Positions 18,405-28,095 are shown, numbered from the stretch's first letter. The stretch: 64,000 bases of DNA from Parapedobacter sp964498395 (GCA_964498395.1 CAZCHE010000007.1:124001-188000), one strand, 5' to 3'. The notes: generated from the letters alone by a model not told the origin. Translations and numbers: made by a program.

Positions 18405-18575
18405 TCATTTTGGGCCAGAAGTTAAAAATGTTTGCACGATTGGCACATAATTGCCCATCAATTACTTCCGCTACTTTCGAGTATTTTTTGGGTTGATTTA
18501 TGGTATTATACACTCTAAGTATTCCTAGCATATTGTAAAATCCTGAAAAACAAAGGCTTTCATTAGCATGCAAAT

Positions 18576-18601
18576 GGCGACTTCTCTTGTTTGAAGTCGC
18601 C
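18576..18601. terminator. Perfect 9-bp hairpin without T-run
   Basis: GGCGACTTC pairs with GAAGTCGCC around an eight-base loop. It lies about 100 bases after the DUF1275 stop on the minus strand. Neither side has a clear T-run, so it could be a factor-assisted terminator or RNA processing signal for the DUF1275 operon rather than an intrinsic terminator. Confidence 0.4.
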
Positions 18602-18700
18602 CATTCACAAGCATTCAAAATTTATCCGTTTAATATTGAGTTATTTAAGCAGTAGCCGGGTAAATGCCGACACGCCCCACAAAGAAACGGGAAACCTGCA

Positions 18701-19540
18701 TCAACATGCTGCTCTTTCCTCTTCCAGTTCCTCATCCGCTGTAGCCGCTTCCCTCACCCTGCCCGCCAATGGGTTACTTGTGGTTTCATCGACCAACGTT
18801 TGCTGGTACCTCTTCCGGCTCGAATTCCAGTGATAACGCACCACCCTGATTTTGTAGGCATCATACAGGATAACCATCACTAGGAACAGGCTGATGACGT
18901 AGAACAGTTTAAACCCGATGTGGAAATAAGCGATGCCGGCGATGACGGCCCCCACGATGTAGGAGGCCATAATCGAAGACAATAACCACGCCCTTCCCCG
19001 CAGGGCAGGGTTATCCCGAAACTCCCGCTTGGTAAACATAGAGAATAAGATTCCTAAATCTGTGGTCGTACCCGTCAGGTGGGTGGTCTTCACGGCAAAG
19101 TTGGAGATGCTTGCCGTAAGTCCGTTCTGAAGTCCCATGGCAAAGAGCATCAGCGCGAGTAAAATCTCCGTTTCGGCCAGCGTTTCCTGATAGAAAAAAT
19201 CGCCGTACACACCCACTGCCAACATACACAGGATTTCCAGGGAGATGGGCAGGGAATGGGCAAAATACTTATTTCGCTTATTCAGGTGTATGACCATGAA
19301 GTTGGCCGTGAAACTGCCAAAGAAAAAGAGAGCAATCCACGCAAACACAATGGCAGTCTGATACCAGTTGCCTTTCACGATCTCCGCCGCGAGGATGGCA
19401 TAATAACCTGTCACGTTTGAACTAAAGGAAAGAAACAGCAACAGGGATATCACGTTGACCATCCCAGCCGCAAAAGCGGTTAATGCGCCAAGTTTGATGT
19501 TATCTTCAAGGGTCCTGCTATTGCTGAATTTTCTGAGCAT
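18701..19540 (-). CDS. DUF1275 (YoaK) family membrane protein
   Basis: A 279-residue inner-membrane protein with six hydrophobic helices. The opening LGALTAFAAGMVNVISLLLFLSFSSNVTGYYAILAAEIVKG matches the DUF1275/YoaK family, in which a G-x-V-N-x-x-x motif and a T-G motif are typical. The later MGLQNGLTASISNFAVKTTHLTGTTTDLGILFSMF is the family's second signature. Its transport or other function is unknown. It starts one base after the stop of the preceding small lipoprotein-like gene, so both are in one operon with the Usp-like gene. The C-terminal 40 residues are charged and cytoplasmic. Confidence 0.9.
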   Translation of the reverse strand: MLRKFSNSRTLEDNIKLGALTAFAAGMVNVISLLLFLSFSSNVTGYYAILAAEIVKGNWYQTAIVFAWIALFFFGSFTANFMVIHLNKRNKYFAHSLPISLEILCMLAVGVYGDFFYQETLAETEILLALMLFAMGLQNGLTASISNFAVKTTHLTGTTTDLGILFSMFTKREFRDNPALRGRAWLLSSIMASYIVGAVIAGIAYFHIGFKLFYVISLFLVMVILYDAYKIRVVRYHWNSSRKRYQQTLVDETTSNPLAGRVREAATADEELEEERAAC

Positions 19541-19541
19541 A

Positions 19542-19994
19542 TCAATTCAATTTATCAAATGTCAATTTTGCTACTCCTTTAATCTGTGTGTCAAGCTCAA
19601 AATTTAACGTCATCTGCTCGGCAGTCAGTCTGGTCAGGTCATAATGTTCCCTCCATCCATTATCATACCTGATTTCCAATACGTTTCCCCGGCCTTTGAT
19701 ACTCCACGAAGCGGTATCTACCTGATAGTCATTCCCTTTACTGAGTATCAGTTTTCCATTAGGCAAAAAAGACCACGTTTCCGCTTTATGTATCACCATA
19801 CCGGTTTCCCGTTTGCCAAGCATCTCCCAGTGCTGCTTGTCTGCCCTGCTGTTCACGCGTTCATATTCCCATGCACTTTCCGTCCATTGTCCGAGGATAG
19901 CTTTTTCGGGATTCGGCGCTGAGTTGATCATCCATACGAATCCCATCATACTCAAGGCAAACACACTAATATATATGAATAATAACCGCTTCAT
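19542..19994 (-). CDS. Hypothetical exported lipocalin-like small protein
   Basis: A protein of 150 residues. The open frame is longer, but the ATG at 19994 (MKRLLFIYISVFALSMMGF) opens a classic N-terminal hydrophobic segment and leaves 34 bases to the previous stop, whereas the longer frame overlaps the upstream gene. After the segment comes KAILGQWTESAWEYERV and later WSFLPNGKLIL...SWSIKGRGNVLEIRYDNGWREHYDL...MTLNFEL. This is the gWxl/LTF-type pattern of small lipocalin-like domains in Bacteroidota. The function is unknown. It is tightly coupled to the DUF1275 gene. Confidence 0.75.
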   Translation of the reverse strand: MKRLLFIYISVFALSMMGFVWMINSAPNPEKAILGQWTESAWEYERVNSRADKQHWEMLGKRETGMVIHKAETWSFLPNGKLILSKGNDYQVDTASWSIKGRGNVLEIRYDNGWREHYDLTRLTAEQMTLNFELDTQIKGVAKLTFDKLN

Positions 19995-20028
19995 AACCTG
20001 ACTTATTGATACCTGAACACTTCTTGTA

Positions 20029-20529
20029 TTAACTTGCTGTGACCTCGTTGTAGAATATCTCGGCCAGTTTTCCTTTTTCCGGAAGCATAACCTCCATGTT
20101 CCACTCGATTTCATAAACCGGCCTTTTGCATCCCTTGATATAGGGCAGGATGTCAATGCTCTTTTTGCTGTTTAGCTGCAAATCATACCTTCCGGGAATG
20201 TATACCTCGTCGATTCGGTTAGCTATGAGGTAGTCATTGAATGCCGCCCGTGTATTCCCGGTGTAGATGTCTGTACGGATAGAAGCAACGGCAGAAGCAT
20301 ATTTGTTCTTGATGACGTCGCACGCTTCTTCGAAAGAGCGGCTATTCAGCGATTCCAAGACCTTTGCTTTGGAGAAGAAAAGCAAATCTGTAATCGAATC
20401 TGACATCCTGATACCGTGGAGCAATACAATATTGTAACGGCATCCGTCTGGACGATTATTCAGCACGGATTTAACAACATTGAGCGATTCGATAGTAAAA
20501 TCGGTTGGAATTAAAACATTTTTTTTCAT
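20029..20529 (-). CDS. Usp-like small stress protein
   Basis: A 166-residue cytoplasmic protein beginning MKKNVLIPTDFTIESLNVVKSVLNN, the strand-and-helix start of the universal stress protein fold. It continues with YNIVLLHGIRMSD as the second strand and DEVYIPGRY as a later strand. The usual ATP-binding G-2x-G-9x-G(S/T) loop is not visible, so it may not bind nucleotide. It is first in a three-gene minus-strand unit (this gene, the small exported protein, DUF1275). The HK/RR operon ends 153 bases upstream. Confidence 0.7.
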   Translation of the reverse strand: MKKNVLIPTDFTIESLNVVKSVLNNRPDGCRYNIVLLHGIRMSDSITDLLFFSKAKVLESLNSRSFEEACDVIKNKYASAVASIRTDIYTGNTRAAFNDYLIANRIDEVYIPGRYDLQLNSKKSIDILPYIKGCKRPVYEIEWNMEVMLPEKGKLAEIFYNEVTAS

Positions 20530-20681
20530 TGGTCTAATTTTTAGTGATATTTTTCCCTGATTTCACAAGCAAAACTACCATCCAGGCATTAGACTGGATT
20601 AAAACCAATATTAAAATGTCATTAGAAAACGATGTTTGAATTAAAATGAGATAAAAAAACCAGAAAAAGAATACAAAAAAC

Positions 20682-22067
20682 TCAACCAATACTGTAATTC
20701 CCTATAGGAATCTTAATCTGGACAGTGGTTCCGCCGCCAAGTAGCGACGACACGCTGATTTTTCCCTGGTGCATTTTAATGATGTTCCTGGTAAGCGGCA
20801 ACCCCACGCCATATCCTTCATATTGTTTGGTGTTTGAGGCCCGGAAAAAGGGGTCATAGATGTATTTGAGATCACTATTTGGTATACCAATGCCTTTATC
20901 CCTCACCACAATGACCACATTATCGTCAGAAGCACCTAAAGAAACGTTAACCAATCGATTATCTGAATACTTACAGGCGTTGCTGATGATGTTGGTCAGG
21001 GCAAGGTGAAGCAATTGTTCATTGCCCTTCACCTTAAGCTTGGTTGGATCTTCGGGCAGCATGCTCATGTCTATGTGGATATTGGCCTTGGGGTTAAGCT
21101 TTTCAATCGTACTCTTCACATCCCATATCAATTGATCAATACGGAGCCGGTCGAATTGCTGGACTTTGCCATTGAACCCGGTCTGGGCAAGAAAAAGCAA
21201 TGCATTGGTTTTTTCATCCAGTCGTTCCGCCTCCTGTAGTATGATCTTGATAGACTCCACATATTCCTCGGCTGATCTTTCCTTGGATAATATGACGTCT
21301 GCCTCCCCGATAATGGCCGTGAGCGGTGTCCGCAACTCGTGTGAGGCATTGCTGATGAAATTGTTCTGTGTCTCGAAAGCAGTCTCGATACGGTCCAGCA
21401 TATCGTTGAAAGTATTAATCAGTTCGGCCAGTTCATCGGTGTTATTCCGGGAATCCAGCCGGAGGTGAAGGTTTTCTGAACTGATTTGCTTTACCTTATC
21501 GGTAATCTGACTGAGCGGCTTGAAGATATACCTCGAATAATACACGGCTATGAATAGCGATACACAAAACGCAATGAGGAAAGCTGCCACCAGTGTCTTC
21601 CTCAAATAGACAATAAAGCTTTCTTCAAAATAATCCTGAGCTTGGGAGACAATGACAAAATTACCCTGTTTGCTGGAGTACATTATTCCGACATAGAACA
21701 GGCTCTTGTTCTGGTATCGGGCCGTACCTTCCCTGACAGCGGTCTCAAAAAAAGACAGGGGTAAATCCAGACTATCCGCCTCTCGCCTGAAATCTTTTCC
21801 TTCTTCGACACTGAAGAAATAGTCCTGTTCATGCATCAACTTCTCGGAAAACACGCTCCTTAGATCATCAATCCCCCCTTCGTTTTTATCCAACTCCACT
21901 TTCCCCGCAGCCATCGCCCTGATTTCAAGCACATCGTAATAATAATCATGCAAAAAACCAGGGATGGAAAGGTATACCCAGCCGCTGAACAGCATGATAA
22001 TGGCCAAAAAAGCCATGATGAGCATAAAGACAATTTTGGATTGGGTGTTCATCAGGTTATTTCTCAT
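20682..22067 (-). CDS. Sensor histidine kinase (HAMP, two membrane helices)
   Basis: A 461-residue membrane sensor kinase. A first helix lies at about residues 12-34, a periplasmic sensor of about 115 residues follows, then a second helix near 157-176 and a HAMP linker (FKPLSQITDKVKQISSENL). The dimerisation box FISNASHELRTPLTAIIGEADV holds the phospho-His at 243. The ATPase domain has the N box NIISNACKYSD, the G1 box VVRDKGIGIP and the G2 box GYGVGLPLTRNIIKMH. The regulator gene ends 21 bases upstream, so they are a pair of the CusS/ArlS type. Signal unknown; metal or envelope stress are only guesses from the family. Confidence 0.95.
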   Translation of the reverse strand: MRNNLMNTQSKIVFMLIMAFLAIIMLFSGWVYLSIPGFLHDYYYDVLEIRAMAAGKVELDKNEGGIDDLRSVFSEKLMHEQDYFFSVEEGKDFRREADSLDLPLSFFETAVREGTARYQNKSLFYVGIMYSSKQGNFVIVSQAQDYFEESFIVYLRKTLVAAFLIAFCVSLFIAVYYSRYIFKPLSQITDKVKQISSENLHLRLDSRNNTDELAELINTFNDMLDRIETAFETQNNFISNASHELRTPLTAIIGEADVILSKERSAEEYVESIKIILQEAERLDEKTNALLFLAQTGFNGKVQQFDRLRIDQLIWDVKSTIEKLNPKANIHIDMSMLPEDPTKLKVKGNEQLLHLALTNIISNACKYSDNRLVNVSLGASDDNVVIVVRDKGIGIPNSDLKYIYDPFFRASNTKQYEGYGVGLPLTRNIIKMHQGKISVSSLLGGGTTVQIKIPIGNYSIG

Positions 22068-22087
22068 GCGCAGTCAGTAATTCGTAG

Positions 22088-22786
22088 TTAAGATTCCCGC
22101 AACACATAACCCATACCTATCACCGTATGAATTAATTTTTTGTCAGATACCCTGTCTATTTTCTTCCGGAGGTAATTCACGTAGACGTCTACAACGTTGG
22201 TTCCCATATCAAAATTGACTCCCCACACATTTTCCAGGATATCGGCCCGTGAAAGCACCTTGTTTTTGTTTTTCAGGAAAAAGAGCATCATCCGATATTC
22301 CGTAGTGGTCAGCGAAATTTGTTTCCCGTTGCGTTCCAGTGTCTTGGTATAATCGTTCAGCACCAGATCTGCCACCCGGAAAATATAATCTTCCTGCGGA
22401 TCGGCCGTTTCCCCAACCTGTGTCGCTGCCCTGCGCAGCAACGATTTAACACGGGCCACCAACTCAATGAACTTAAATGGCTTGACCAGGTAATCATCTG
22501 CTCCAGCTTCCAGTCCTAGGACCACATTTTCTGATGTGCCCAGCGCCGTCAGGAAAAGTATCGGGATATGGCTGTTTGTCTGGCGTATCGATTTGCATAC
22601 GTCTATACCGTTTGTATCCGGCAGCATGACATCGAGGATCACCAAATCAAAGTCGACAGATCGGATCATTTGCAAACCGGTTTTACCATCAAAAGCTACG
22701 CTAACCTCAAATCCTTCCTCAGACAACCCCTTATTGATGAACGACACTACATGGGCTTCGTCCTCAATGACAATAATTTTTTTCAT
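22088..22786 (-). CDS. OmpR-family response regulator
   Basis: A 232-residue regulator. The receiver domain has IEDE at 7-10, phospho-Asp52 in LVILDVMLPDTNG and the conserved Lys of YLVKPFKF. The winged-helix domain covers about 135-230 (ISLTTTEYRMMLFFLKNKNKVLSRADILENVWG, then VVDVYVNYLRKKID and IHTVIGMGYVLRE). It is encoded just before its kinase and probably autoregulates the pair. The 280 bases between its start and the iolG stop contain its promoter and the presumed terminator of the inositol operon. Confidence 0.96.
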   Translation of the reverse strand: MKKIIVIEDEAHVVSFINKGLSEEGFEVSVAFDGKTGLQMIRSVDFDLVILDVMLPDTNGIDVCKSIRQTNSHIPILFLTALGTSENVVLGLEAGADDYLVKPFKFIELVARVKSLLRRAATQVGETADPQEDYIFRVADLVLNDYTKTLERNGKQISLTTTEYRMMLFFLKNKNKVLSRADILENVWGVNFDMGTNVVDVYVNYLRKKIDRVSDKKLIHTVIGMGYVLRES

Positions 22787-22964
22787 TCACTATAGCGCAA
22801 TAGTTTAAGTGCCCGAAAACCAATACAGCCTGAAATCACAGGCCGTTCCCAATCAGGATTTAGATAGATAGCGTGCAATAAAAACAGTCTTTTTTACCGC
22901 ACATCCGGCAAATGTATCGAATTAATTGCCAACACGCAAGGAAGTTTCGTGCCAATCAAAGGGA

Positions 22965-22988
22965 AAGGTGGCATCGTGACGCCACCTT
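22965..22988 (-). terminator. Probable terminator of the inositol operon
   Basis: AAGGTGGC pairs perfectly with GCCACCTT around an eight-base loop, about 80 bases past the iolG stop. On the minus strand the stem is followed by TTTCCCTTTG, a weak T-rich tail, so it fits as the intrinsic terminator of the operon coming from the right. Confidence 0.6.
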
Positions 22989-23066
22989 CCTTCAGTCTGT
23001 ACCGTGTTTTGACAAAAGCGTGATAATCGTTACGCCTTTCTATCCAACTGAGGAGACAACCTAGTT

Positions 23067-24062
23067 TCAGCCCATTATCTCACTCAGCAAAACGGGTCTG
23101 TTTTCCCAGCGCGACTTGTTGGCCGCCATGGCAATCGCCGTGGCTTGCAACCCGTCTTTCCCTCCTACAGGAACCGCTTCACCCCGCTGTATAGCCTGTA
23201 TAAACTGTCGCATTTCGGTCAAATAAGACGCGGTATACCGCTCCATGAAAAAATGCAAAGGCAATGAAGATTGCACACCTTCCTCGTGATAAAACACGTG
23301 GTTATCAGCCTTATTGTTATCCACATGGGCCATCCCCCTGTCACCAAATACTTCGAGTCGCTGGTCGTAACCGTATACGGCCTTGCGGCTGTTATCAATC
23401 ACGGCCATCGACCCATCTTCAAACGTCAGGGTAATCACCGCCGTATCCACATCTCCAGCCGCCTCAACCTCCTCGCCACAGAATGTAGCTGCCACCGCAT
23501 AAACCTGTTTAACCTCTTTACCCATGATATACCTCGCCATATCAAAATCGTGGATGGACATGTCCATAAACATTCCGCCCGAACTGTTGAGGTAATCGAG
23601 TGGCGGCGGTGCCGGATCTCTACTGGTAATCTTGACGATGTGCGGATTGCCAATCCGGCCTTCATCCACCAATGCTTTTATTTTCAGAAAATTGGGATCA
23701 AAGCGCCTATTGAATCCCAGCATGAGTTTGATACCGGATCTCTCAACAACATCCAAGGTTTTTATAATACGTTCCAGCGATAGGTCCAATGGTTTCTCGC
23801 AAAACACGTGCTTTCCCGCCCCTGCGCACTGCTCCACATAAGTAGCATGGGTATCCGTAGGGGAGCAAATGATCACCGCATCGATATCGGGATCGGCAAT
23901 GAGCTCTCCCGGTGTTCCCCCCGGCACATCGTATCGGGAATAATCACTATTGGTATCGGATACCATGACCACCTCAGCTTCCGGTATCCGCTGCTTAATA
24001 TTGTTGTAATGAATCTTGCCTATCCTTCCAAGACCTATAAGGCCAACGTTAAGTTTCTCCAT
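23067..24062 (-). CDS. iolG: Inositol 2-dehydrogenase (Gfo/Idh/MocA family)
   Basis: A 331-residue NAD-dependent dehydrogenase that should oxidise myo-inositol to scyllo-inosose, the first step of inositol catabolism. The Rossmann motif GLIGLGRIGKIH opens the protein. AGKHVFCEKPLDL holds the conserved Glu-Lys-Pro with the catalytic Lys, and GGMFMDMSIHDFDMARYIMG holds the conserved Asp/His pair of IolG-type enzymes. Length is typical. It is the last gene of the eight-gene inositol operon, 14 bases after iolE. Context raises a family-level assignment to a specific one, although the Gfo/Idh/MocA family includes other sugar dehydrogenases. Confidence 0.92.
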   Translation of the reverse strand: MEKLNVGLIGLGRIGKIHYNNIKQRIPEAEVVMVSDTNSDYSRYDVPGGTPGELIADPDIDAVIICSPTDTHATYVEQCAGAGKHVFCEKPLDLSLERIIKTLDVVERSGIKLMLGFNRRFDPNFLKIKALVDEGRIGNPHIVKITSRDPAPPPLDYLNSSGGMFMDMSIHDFDMARYIMGKEVKQVYAVAATFCGEEVEAAGDVDTAVITLTFEDGSMAVIDNSRKAVYGYDQRLEVFGDRGMAHVDNNKADNHVFYHEEGVQSSLPLHFFMERYTASYLTEMRQFIQAIQRGEAVPVGGKDGLQATAIAMAANKSRWENRPVLLSEIMG

Positions 24063-24076
24063 TGTTATCTATTAAT

Positions 24077-24982
24077 TCAAACCCCTAGACTTGTTAAAAA
24101 AAACCGGTTATTTCCCGCACAGACCTTCGGTGTACCCATACCGGGCAGCACATCCTGTTCTACCACACCCCATCCTCGGTACCCTCCTTGGTTTAGCGTA
24201 TCCAAGACACTTTTGAAATCGACATTTCCTTGACCCAATTCACAGAAAACCCCTTGTTTCACCGATTCGAAATAGTCCCATTGGTTCACCCTTGACAGTT
24301 CTCCAATCTGTGGGTCATAATCCTTAAAGTGCACATGCCAAATACGATCCCGATATTGCTCAACGGCTTCTACCGGATTTCCACCACCAAATGCATAATG
24401 TCCGGTATCGAAGCACAGGCCAAGCAATCGAGGGTCTGTAAGCGTCATTAACATCGCGAGCTCCCCGGGTGTTTCCACGTATCCTCCGCAATGGTGGTGA
24501 AAGACGGTACGCATGCCGTATTCACTTCTAACCGCCTGCGCCACGGCCATGGCTCCCGATGAAAATGTATCCCATTGTTGCCTATCGAGTCCTTGCTCAG
24601 GGCTAATCCGCCCGGCATGGGTGGTTCGCTCCGGCACGGTACCGTTATCATCGGCCAGTACAATGAACGCATTGGGGTACCCCGCCTGCGCCATGAGACG
24701 GGCCACACGCAAGGCATTTTCCACGCCTTGCTGGTGTGCGTCTCCACGGGCTAGCGGTACCGGTACAAAAGCGCCGATGAGTTCCAAACCAAACCGACTG
24801 ATCACTTCCCCCAATTGCGCAGGGTCCGTAGGCATAAATCCCCAATCACCCAATTCGGTACCGATATAGCCGGTTTCGGCGATTTCCCGGAGTACCTGCA
24901 AATGGTCTGGTGCCGCTGCCTCCAAATCAAATTCCAACGCTCCCCATGAGCATGGTGCATTTGCGATCTTGATATCGTTCAT
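24077..24982 (-). CDS. iolE: Inosose dehydratase-like TIM barrel enzyme
   Basis: A 301-residue xylose-isomerase-like TIM barrel. The start IANAPCSWGALEFD is the hallmark of IolE/IolI proteins. Metal-binding positions are visible as Glu/His residues on successive strands: VFHHHCGGYVETPGEL, LLGLCFDTGHYAFGGG with Asp-Thr-Gly-His, and WHVHFKDYDP. It should dehydrate scyllo-inosose to the diketone used by IolD. The gene sits between mmsA (3-base gap) and iolG (14-base gap). IolI (inosose isomerase) has the same fold, but only one such gene is present and the pathway needs the dehydratase, so IolE is preferred. Confidence 0.88.
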   Translation of the reverse strand: MNDIKIANAPCSWGALEFDLEAAAPDHLQVLREIAETGYIGTELGDWGFMPTDPAQLGEVISRFGLELIGAFVPVPLARGDAHQQGVENALRVARLMAQAGYPNAFIVLADDNGTVPERTTHAGRISPEQGLDRQQWDTFSSGAMAVAQAVRSEYGMRTVFHHHCGGYVETPGELAMLMTLTDPRLLGLCFDTGHYAFGGGNPVEAVEQYRDRIWHVHFKDYDPQIGELSRVNQWDYFESVKQGVFCELGQGNVDFKSVLDTLNQGGYRGWGVVEQDVLPGMGTPKVCAGNNRFFLTSLGV

Positions 24983-24985
24983 ACG

Positions 24986-26461
24986 TTAAAATTTTCTTGA
25001 CCATTCTTTGGGCCAACGTTCAATCACCACCTTGGTCTGCGTGAAAAACTCAATGGCATGCCTGCCCTGCCCATGCAGGTCGCCAAAAAAACTATCATTC
25101 CACCCACTGAAGGGGAACTGCGCCATAGGGGCTGCGACGCCGATGTTGATGCCGATATTGCCCGCTTTGGCTTCACTCCTGAACTTCCTTGCGCTGGCCC
25201 CGCTACTCGTAAACAGGCAAGCCATGTTACCGTACTTGTTTCGGTTAATAAATTCCAGCGCCGCATCAACTGTCGGCAGGTTAATCAAACTCATGACGGG
25301 TCCGAAGATTTCCGTACGGACGGTCTCTCCGTCTAACGGAACATCTGCTAAAATGGTGGGACTGATAAAATTGCCGGTCTCGAAACCACTTATTTTCACA
25401 TTTCGGCCGTCCAGTAACACCTTTGCTCCCTCGCTCACCCCCTGTTCGATGAGCTCCCCAATACGGCTTTTGCTGGCTTGGGATATCACAGGCCCCATTT
25501 CGACACCTTCTTGCAACCCATAGCCGGTCGTACGGCTTTTGGCAGACTCATACAAGGCATCCTTAATGCGGCCATGCTGATCGCCTACGACGACGATATT
25601 GGAGGCGGCTAGGCAACGCTGTCCGGCACAGCCGTACACACTATCGGTAATGATGCGCGTGGAGGTTTCCAAATCGGCATCCGGCAGGATAACGACAGGG
25701 TTTTTCGCCCCTCCTTGCGCTTGCACCCGTTTACCATGCTCCGCACCCTTGGCGTAGATGTATCGCGCCACCTGTGTCGATCCGACAAAACTGATCGCTT
25801 TCACCGATGGATGTTCGAGTAGGGAATCTACCGTCTCTTTACCCCCGTGCACCATATTGACCACACCCGGTGGCAAGCCTATTTTTTCAATCAGGCCCAT
25901 CACCTTCTGCATGGTCAATGGTACTTTTTCGGAAGGTTTGATAATGAACGTATTGCCGCAAGCGATTGCGTATGGGAGGAACCAAAACGGAATCATCCCC
26001 GGAAAGTTGAAGGGTGCGATACATGCGCACACCCCTACGGGTTGCCGGATGACGAACTCATCTATGCCCCTGGCGATATTTTCTGAAAACTCACTTTGAA
26101 TCAATAATGGGGTGGCACAGGCGGCTTCTACATTTTCAATCGCCCGCTGTAATTCGCCCAGCGACTCTGCTTTGGTCTTTCCGCATTCGTTCGTGATGGT
26201 TTCCGCCAGCGTTTCTACATGTTGTTCCAAAAGGGTCTTTAGTTTGTACAGTGGCTGTACCCGCTGCATCACCGGGGTATCGGCCCATGCCGCCTGTGCT
26301 CGTGATGCAGCCTCGACCGCCTCGTTCACATCACGCCTGGTTTCTTTGCCGTACGGAACCTTTGCCATGCCTTCTTGCGTTGCGGGATTGACCACGGTAA
26401 TCGTCTGCCGCTCAACGCTTGACCGCCAACTTCCATCAATATAATTCTGCAATATTTCCAT
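24986..26461 (-). CDS. iolA: Methylmalonate-semialdehyde dehydrogenase (acylating)
   Basis: A 491-residue aldehyde dehydrogenase of the MmsA/IolA type, which converts malonate semialdehyde (or methylmalonate semialdehyde) to acetyl-CoA or propionyl-CoA with NAD and CoA. The cofactor region QAQGGAKNPVVILPDADLE and the active site YGCAGQRCLAASNIVVV with the nucleophilic Cys fit this subfamily. PFNFPGMIPFWFLPYAIACGNTFIIKPSEKVPLT is characteristic of MmsA. In this operon it takes the three-carbon product of the IolJ aldolase. It starts 11 bases after the symporter stop. Confidence 0.94.
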   Translation of the reverse strand: MEILQNYIDGSWRSSVERQTITVVNPATQEGMAKVPYGKETRRDVNEAVEAASRAQAAWADTPVMQRVQPLYKLKTLLEQHVETLAETITNECGKTKAESLGELQRAIENVEAACATPLLIQSEFSENIARGIDEFVIRQPVGVCACIAPFNFPGMIPFWFLPYAIACGNTFIIKPSEKVPLTMQKVMGLIEKIGLPPGVVNMVHGGKETVDSLLEHPSVKAISFVGSTQVARYIYAKGAEHGKRVQAQGGAKNPVVILPDADLETSTRIITDSVYGCAGQRCLAASNIVVVGDQHGRIKDALYESAKSRTTGYGLQEGVEMGPVISQASKSRIGELIEQGVSEGAKVLLDGRNVKISGFETGNFISPTILADVPLDGETVRTEIFGPVMSLINLPTVDAALEFINRNKYGNMACLFTSSGASARKFRSEAKAGNIGINIGVAAPMAQFPFSGWNDSFFGDLHGQGRHAIEFFTQTKVVIERWPKEWSRKF

Positions 26462-26472
26462 GAATCAACTTG

Positions 26473-28074
26473 TTAAACGTTTCCTAATAAAATATAAATA
26501 AGCAATGTGATAACAACCAATATGGTGGCAAATGGCCGCGTATAGCGCCACGCTTCCATTGATACCACAGGGGATGGCGCCGTTTCCTGCGTCAACACTT
26601 GGCGTGGATAAAATTTGGAAACCCCAAACATCACCGACATATTAAGTAAAAACTCGATTCCCCAAACATGTACAAAATGGATGTCGACTTTCAGGATAAA
26701 CGTACACGTCACGTAGAAAACAAGGCCGGTGAAGAGTGCTGCCTTTGCTCCTGTGGCCGATACTTGTTTGAAAAAGAACCCCGCAATAATAATGGACGCG
26801 ATAGGAATAAAAAAGATACCGTTAAGCTCCTGCAAGAGCTGGAAAAGGCCATCCGGAGCATTGGCTACGAAAGGGGCGGCGACAATCGAACTAATCGCGA
26901 GCAAGGTTGCCAGCAGCCGCCCGATCCGCACGAGGTTACGCTCAGACACGTCTTTTTGAAGCAATCGCTTATACACGTCGATGCTAAAGATGGTGGAGGC
27001 ACTATTGAGTACTGCATTGAACGTGCTCAATACCGCACCCACGATAATGGCCGCGAAAAGGCCCCATAATGGCATGGGCAATACTTTTTTCACCAATTCG
27101 GGAAATACCATATCCTGGTTATCGTAGTACGCATCACTGAAATAGTAGTATCCGATGACACCGGGCAATACGATGATAAACGGCACCAGTATTTTCATTA
27201 ATCCGGTATATAGTAAGCCTTTTTGGGCTTCCTTTAGATTCTTGGCCCCCAACACGCGTTGCACGATCGTTTGGTTCATGCACCAGAAATAGAGCTGGTT
27301 AACAATCAACCCGGTAAATAAGGTGCTGAATGGCAACACCGAATCGCGCTCCCCAATTACATTGAATTTATGTGGTTCGTGCTCGAACACCTTGGCCAAA
27401 CCGGTTAAGGGGTTTCCTTCGCCGATATACACCAGGGCCAATATGGGAATCAGCAATCCACCGAATAATAGTCCGTAGCCATAAATGACATCCGATACGG
27501 AAACCGCTTTAAGTCCACCGATGATGGCATATGCGGCACCTATGCAACCCACGACCACGACCGTTATCCAAAGCCCCGTTTCCTGGCTGACACCCAAGAC
27601 CTCGGAGATGTTGAAGATGCTTTCTAAGTTTAACGCACCGGTGTACAGCACAATGGGCAAGAGGGTGACCGCAAAAGACACCAGCAAAAACACCGCGATC
27701 AGCGAGCGAGTACCCTTGTCAAACCTGCGTTCGAGGTATTCGGGGATGGTCGTTAGCCCCATGCGCAGGTATTTCGGCACGAAATATACGGCAGCAACAA
27801 TCAAGGCCAACGCCGAGGTGACTTCCCATGCGATAATGACAAACCCGTTCTTATAGGCCGATCCGTTCATCCCCACCAAGTGTTCGGTCGAAATATTCGT
27901 CATGATCAGCGAAGCGGCAATCACGGGGCCGGTCAGGCTTCTGCCACCCAAAAAATAACCATCTTGTGTGCTCAGGTTATCTTTTCGCATGCGAAACCAC
28001 ACATAAAACCCCACGAAGAGTGTAAACCCAATGAAACTGAGTACGGTGATGGTGGGCGAAGAGAGGTTCATCAT
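26473..28074 (-). CDS. Sodium:solute symporter, predicted inositol transporter
   Basis: A 533-residue SSS-family permease with about fourteen membrane helices. The N-terminal part GYFLGGRSLTGPVIAASLIMTNISTEHLVGMNGSAYKNGFVIIAWEV is typical of the SGLT/SMIT branch, and later parts include the sodium-site helix with NSASTIFSIDVYKRLL. Mammalian SMIT proteins of this family carry myo-inositol with Na+. Placed in the middle of a complete inositol operon, this protein is the obvious inner-membrane importer. The substrate is inferred from context, not from residues. Confidence 0.88.
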   Translation of the reverse strand: MMNLSSPTITVLSFIGFTLFVGFYVWFRMRKDNLSTQDGYFLGGRSLTGPVIAASLIMTNISTEHLVGMNGSAYKNGFVIIAWEVTSALALIVAAVYFVPKYLRMGLTTIPEYLERRFDKGTRSLIAVFLLVSFAVTLLPIVLYTGALNLESIFNISEVLGVSQETGLWITVVVVGCIGAAYAIIGGLKAVSVSDVIYGYGLLFGGLLIPILALVYIGEGNPLTGLAKVFEHEPHKFNVIGERDSVLPFSTLFTGLIVNQLYFWCMNQTIVQRVLGAKNLKEAQKGLLYTGLMKILVPFIIVLPGVIGYYYFSDAYYDNQDMVFPELVKKVLPMPLWGLFAAIIVGAVLSTFNAVLNSASTIFSIDVYKRLLQKDVSERNLVRIGRLLATLLAISSIVAAPFVANAPDGLFQLLQELNGIFFIPIASIIIAGFFFKQVSATGAKAALFTGLVFYVTCTFILKVDIHFVHVWGIEFLLNMSVMFGVSKFYPRQVLTQETAPSPVVSMEAWRYTRPFATILVVITLLIYILLGNV

Positions 28075-28095
28075 AAGGCTGGTCTTTCGGGTTTC

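Larger units (their letters stand above)
18336..18700. other. Non-coding stretch with hairpin and promoter box
   Basis: This 365-base gap lies between the start of the orphan GH88 gene and the stop of the DUF1275 gene, both on the minus strand. It is AT-rich. It holds an exact minus-strand -7 element TATCTTTG (18404 to 18397) suited to the GH88 gene, and a perfect hairpin at 18576-18601. I see no convincing small gene: the one minus-strand frame here is of odd composition with no recognisable signal. Confidence 0.6.

Noticed and set aside
18385..18618. 77-codon minus-strand frame in the gap before GH88
   Set aside because: No start signal, no hydrophobic or domain pattern, and it crosses the hairpin at 18576-18601.
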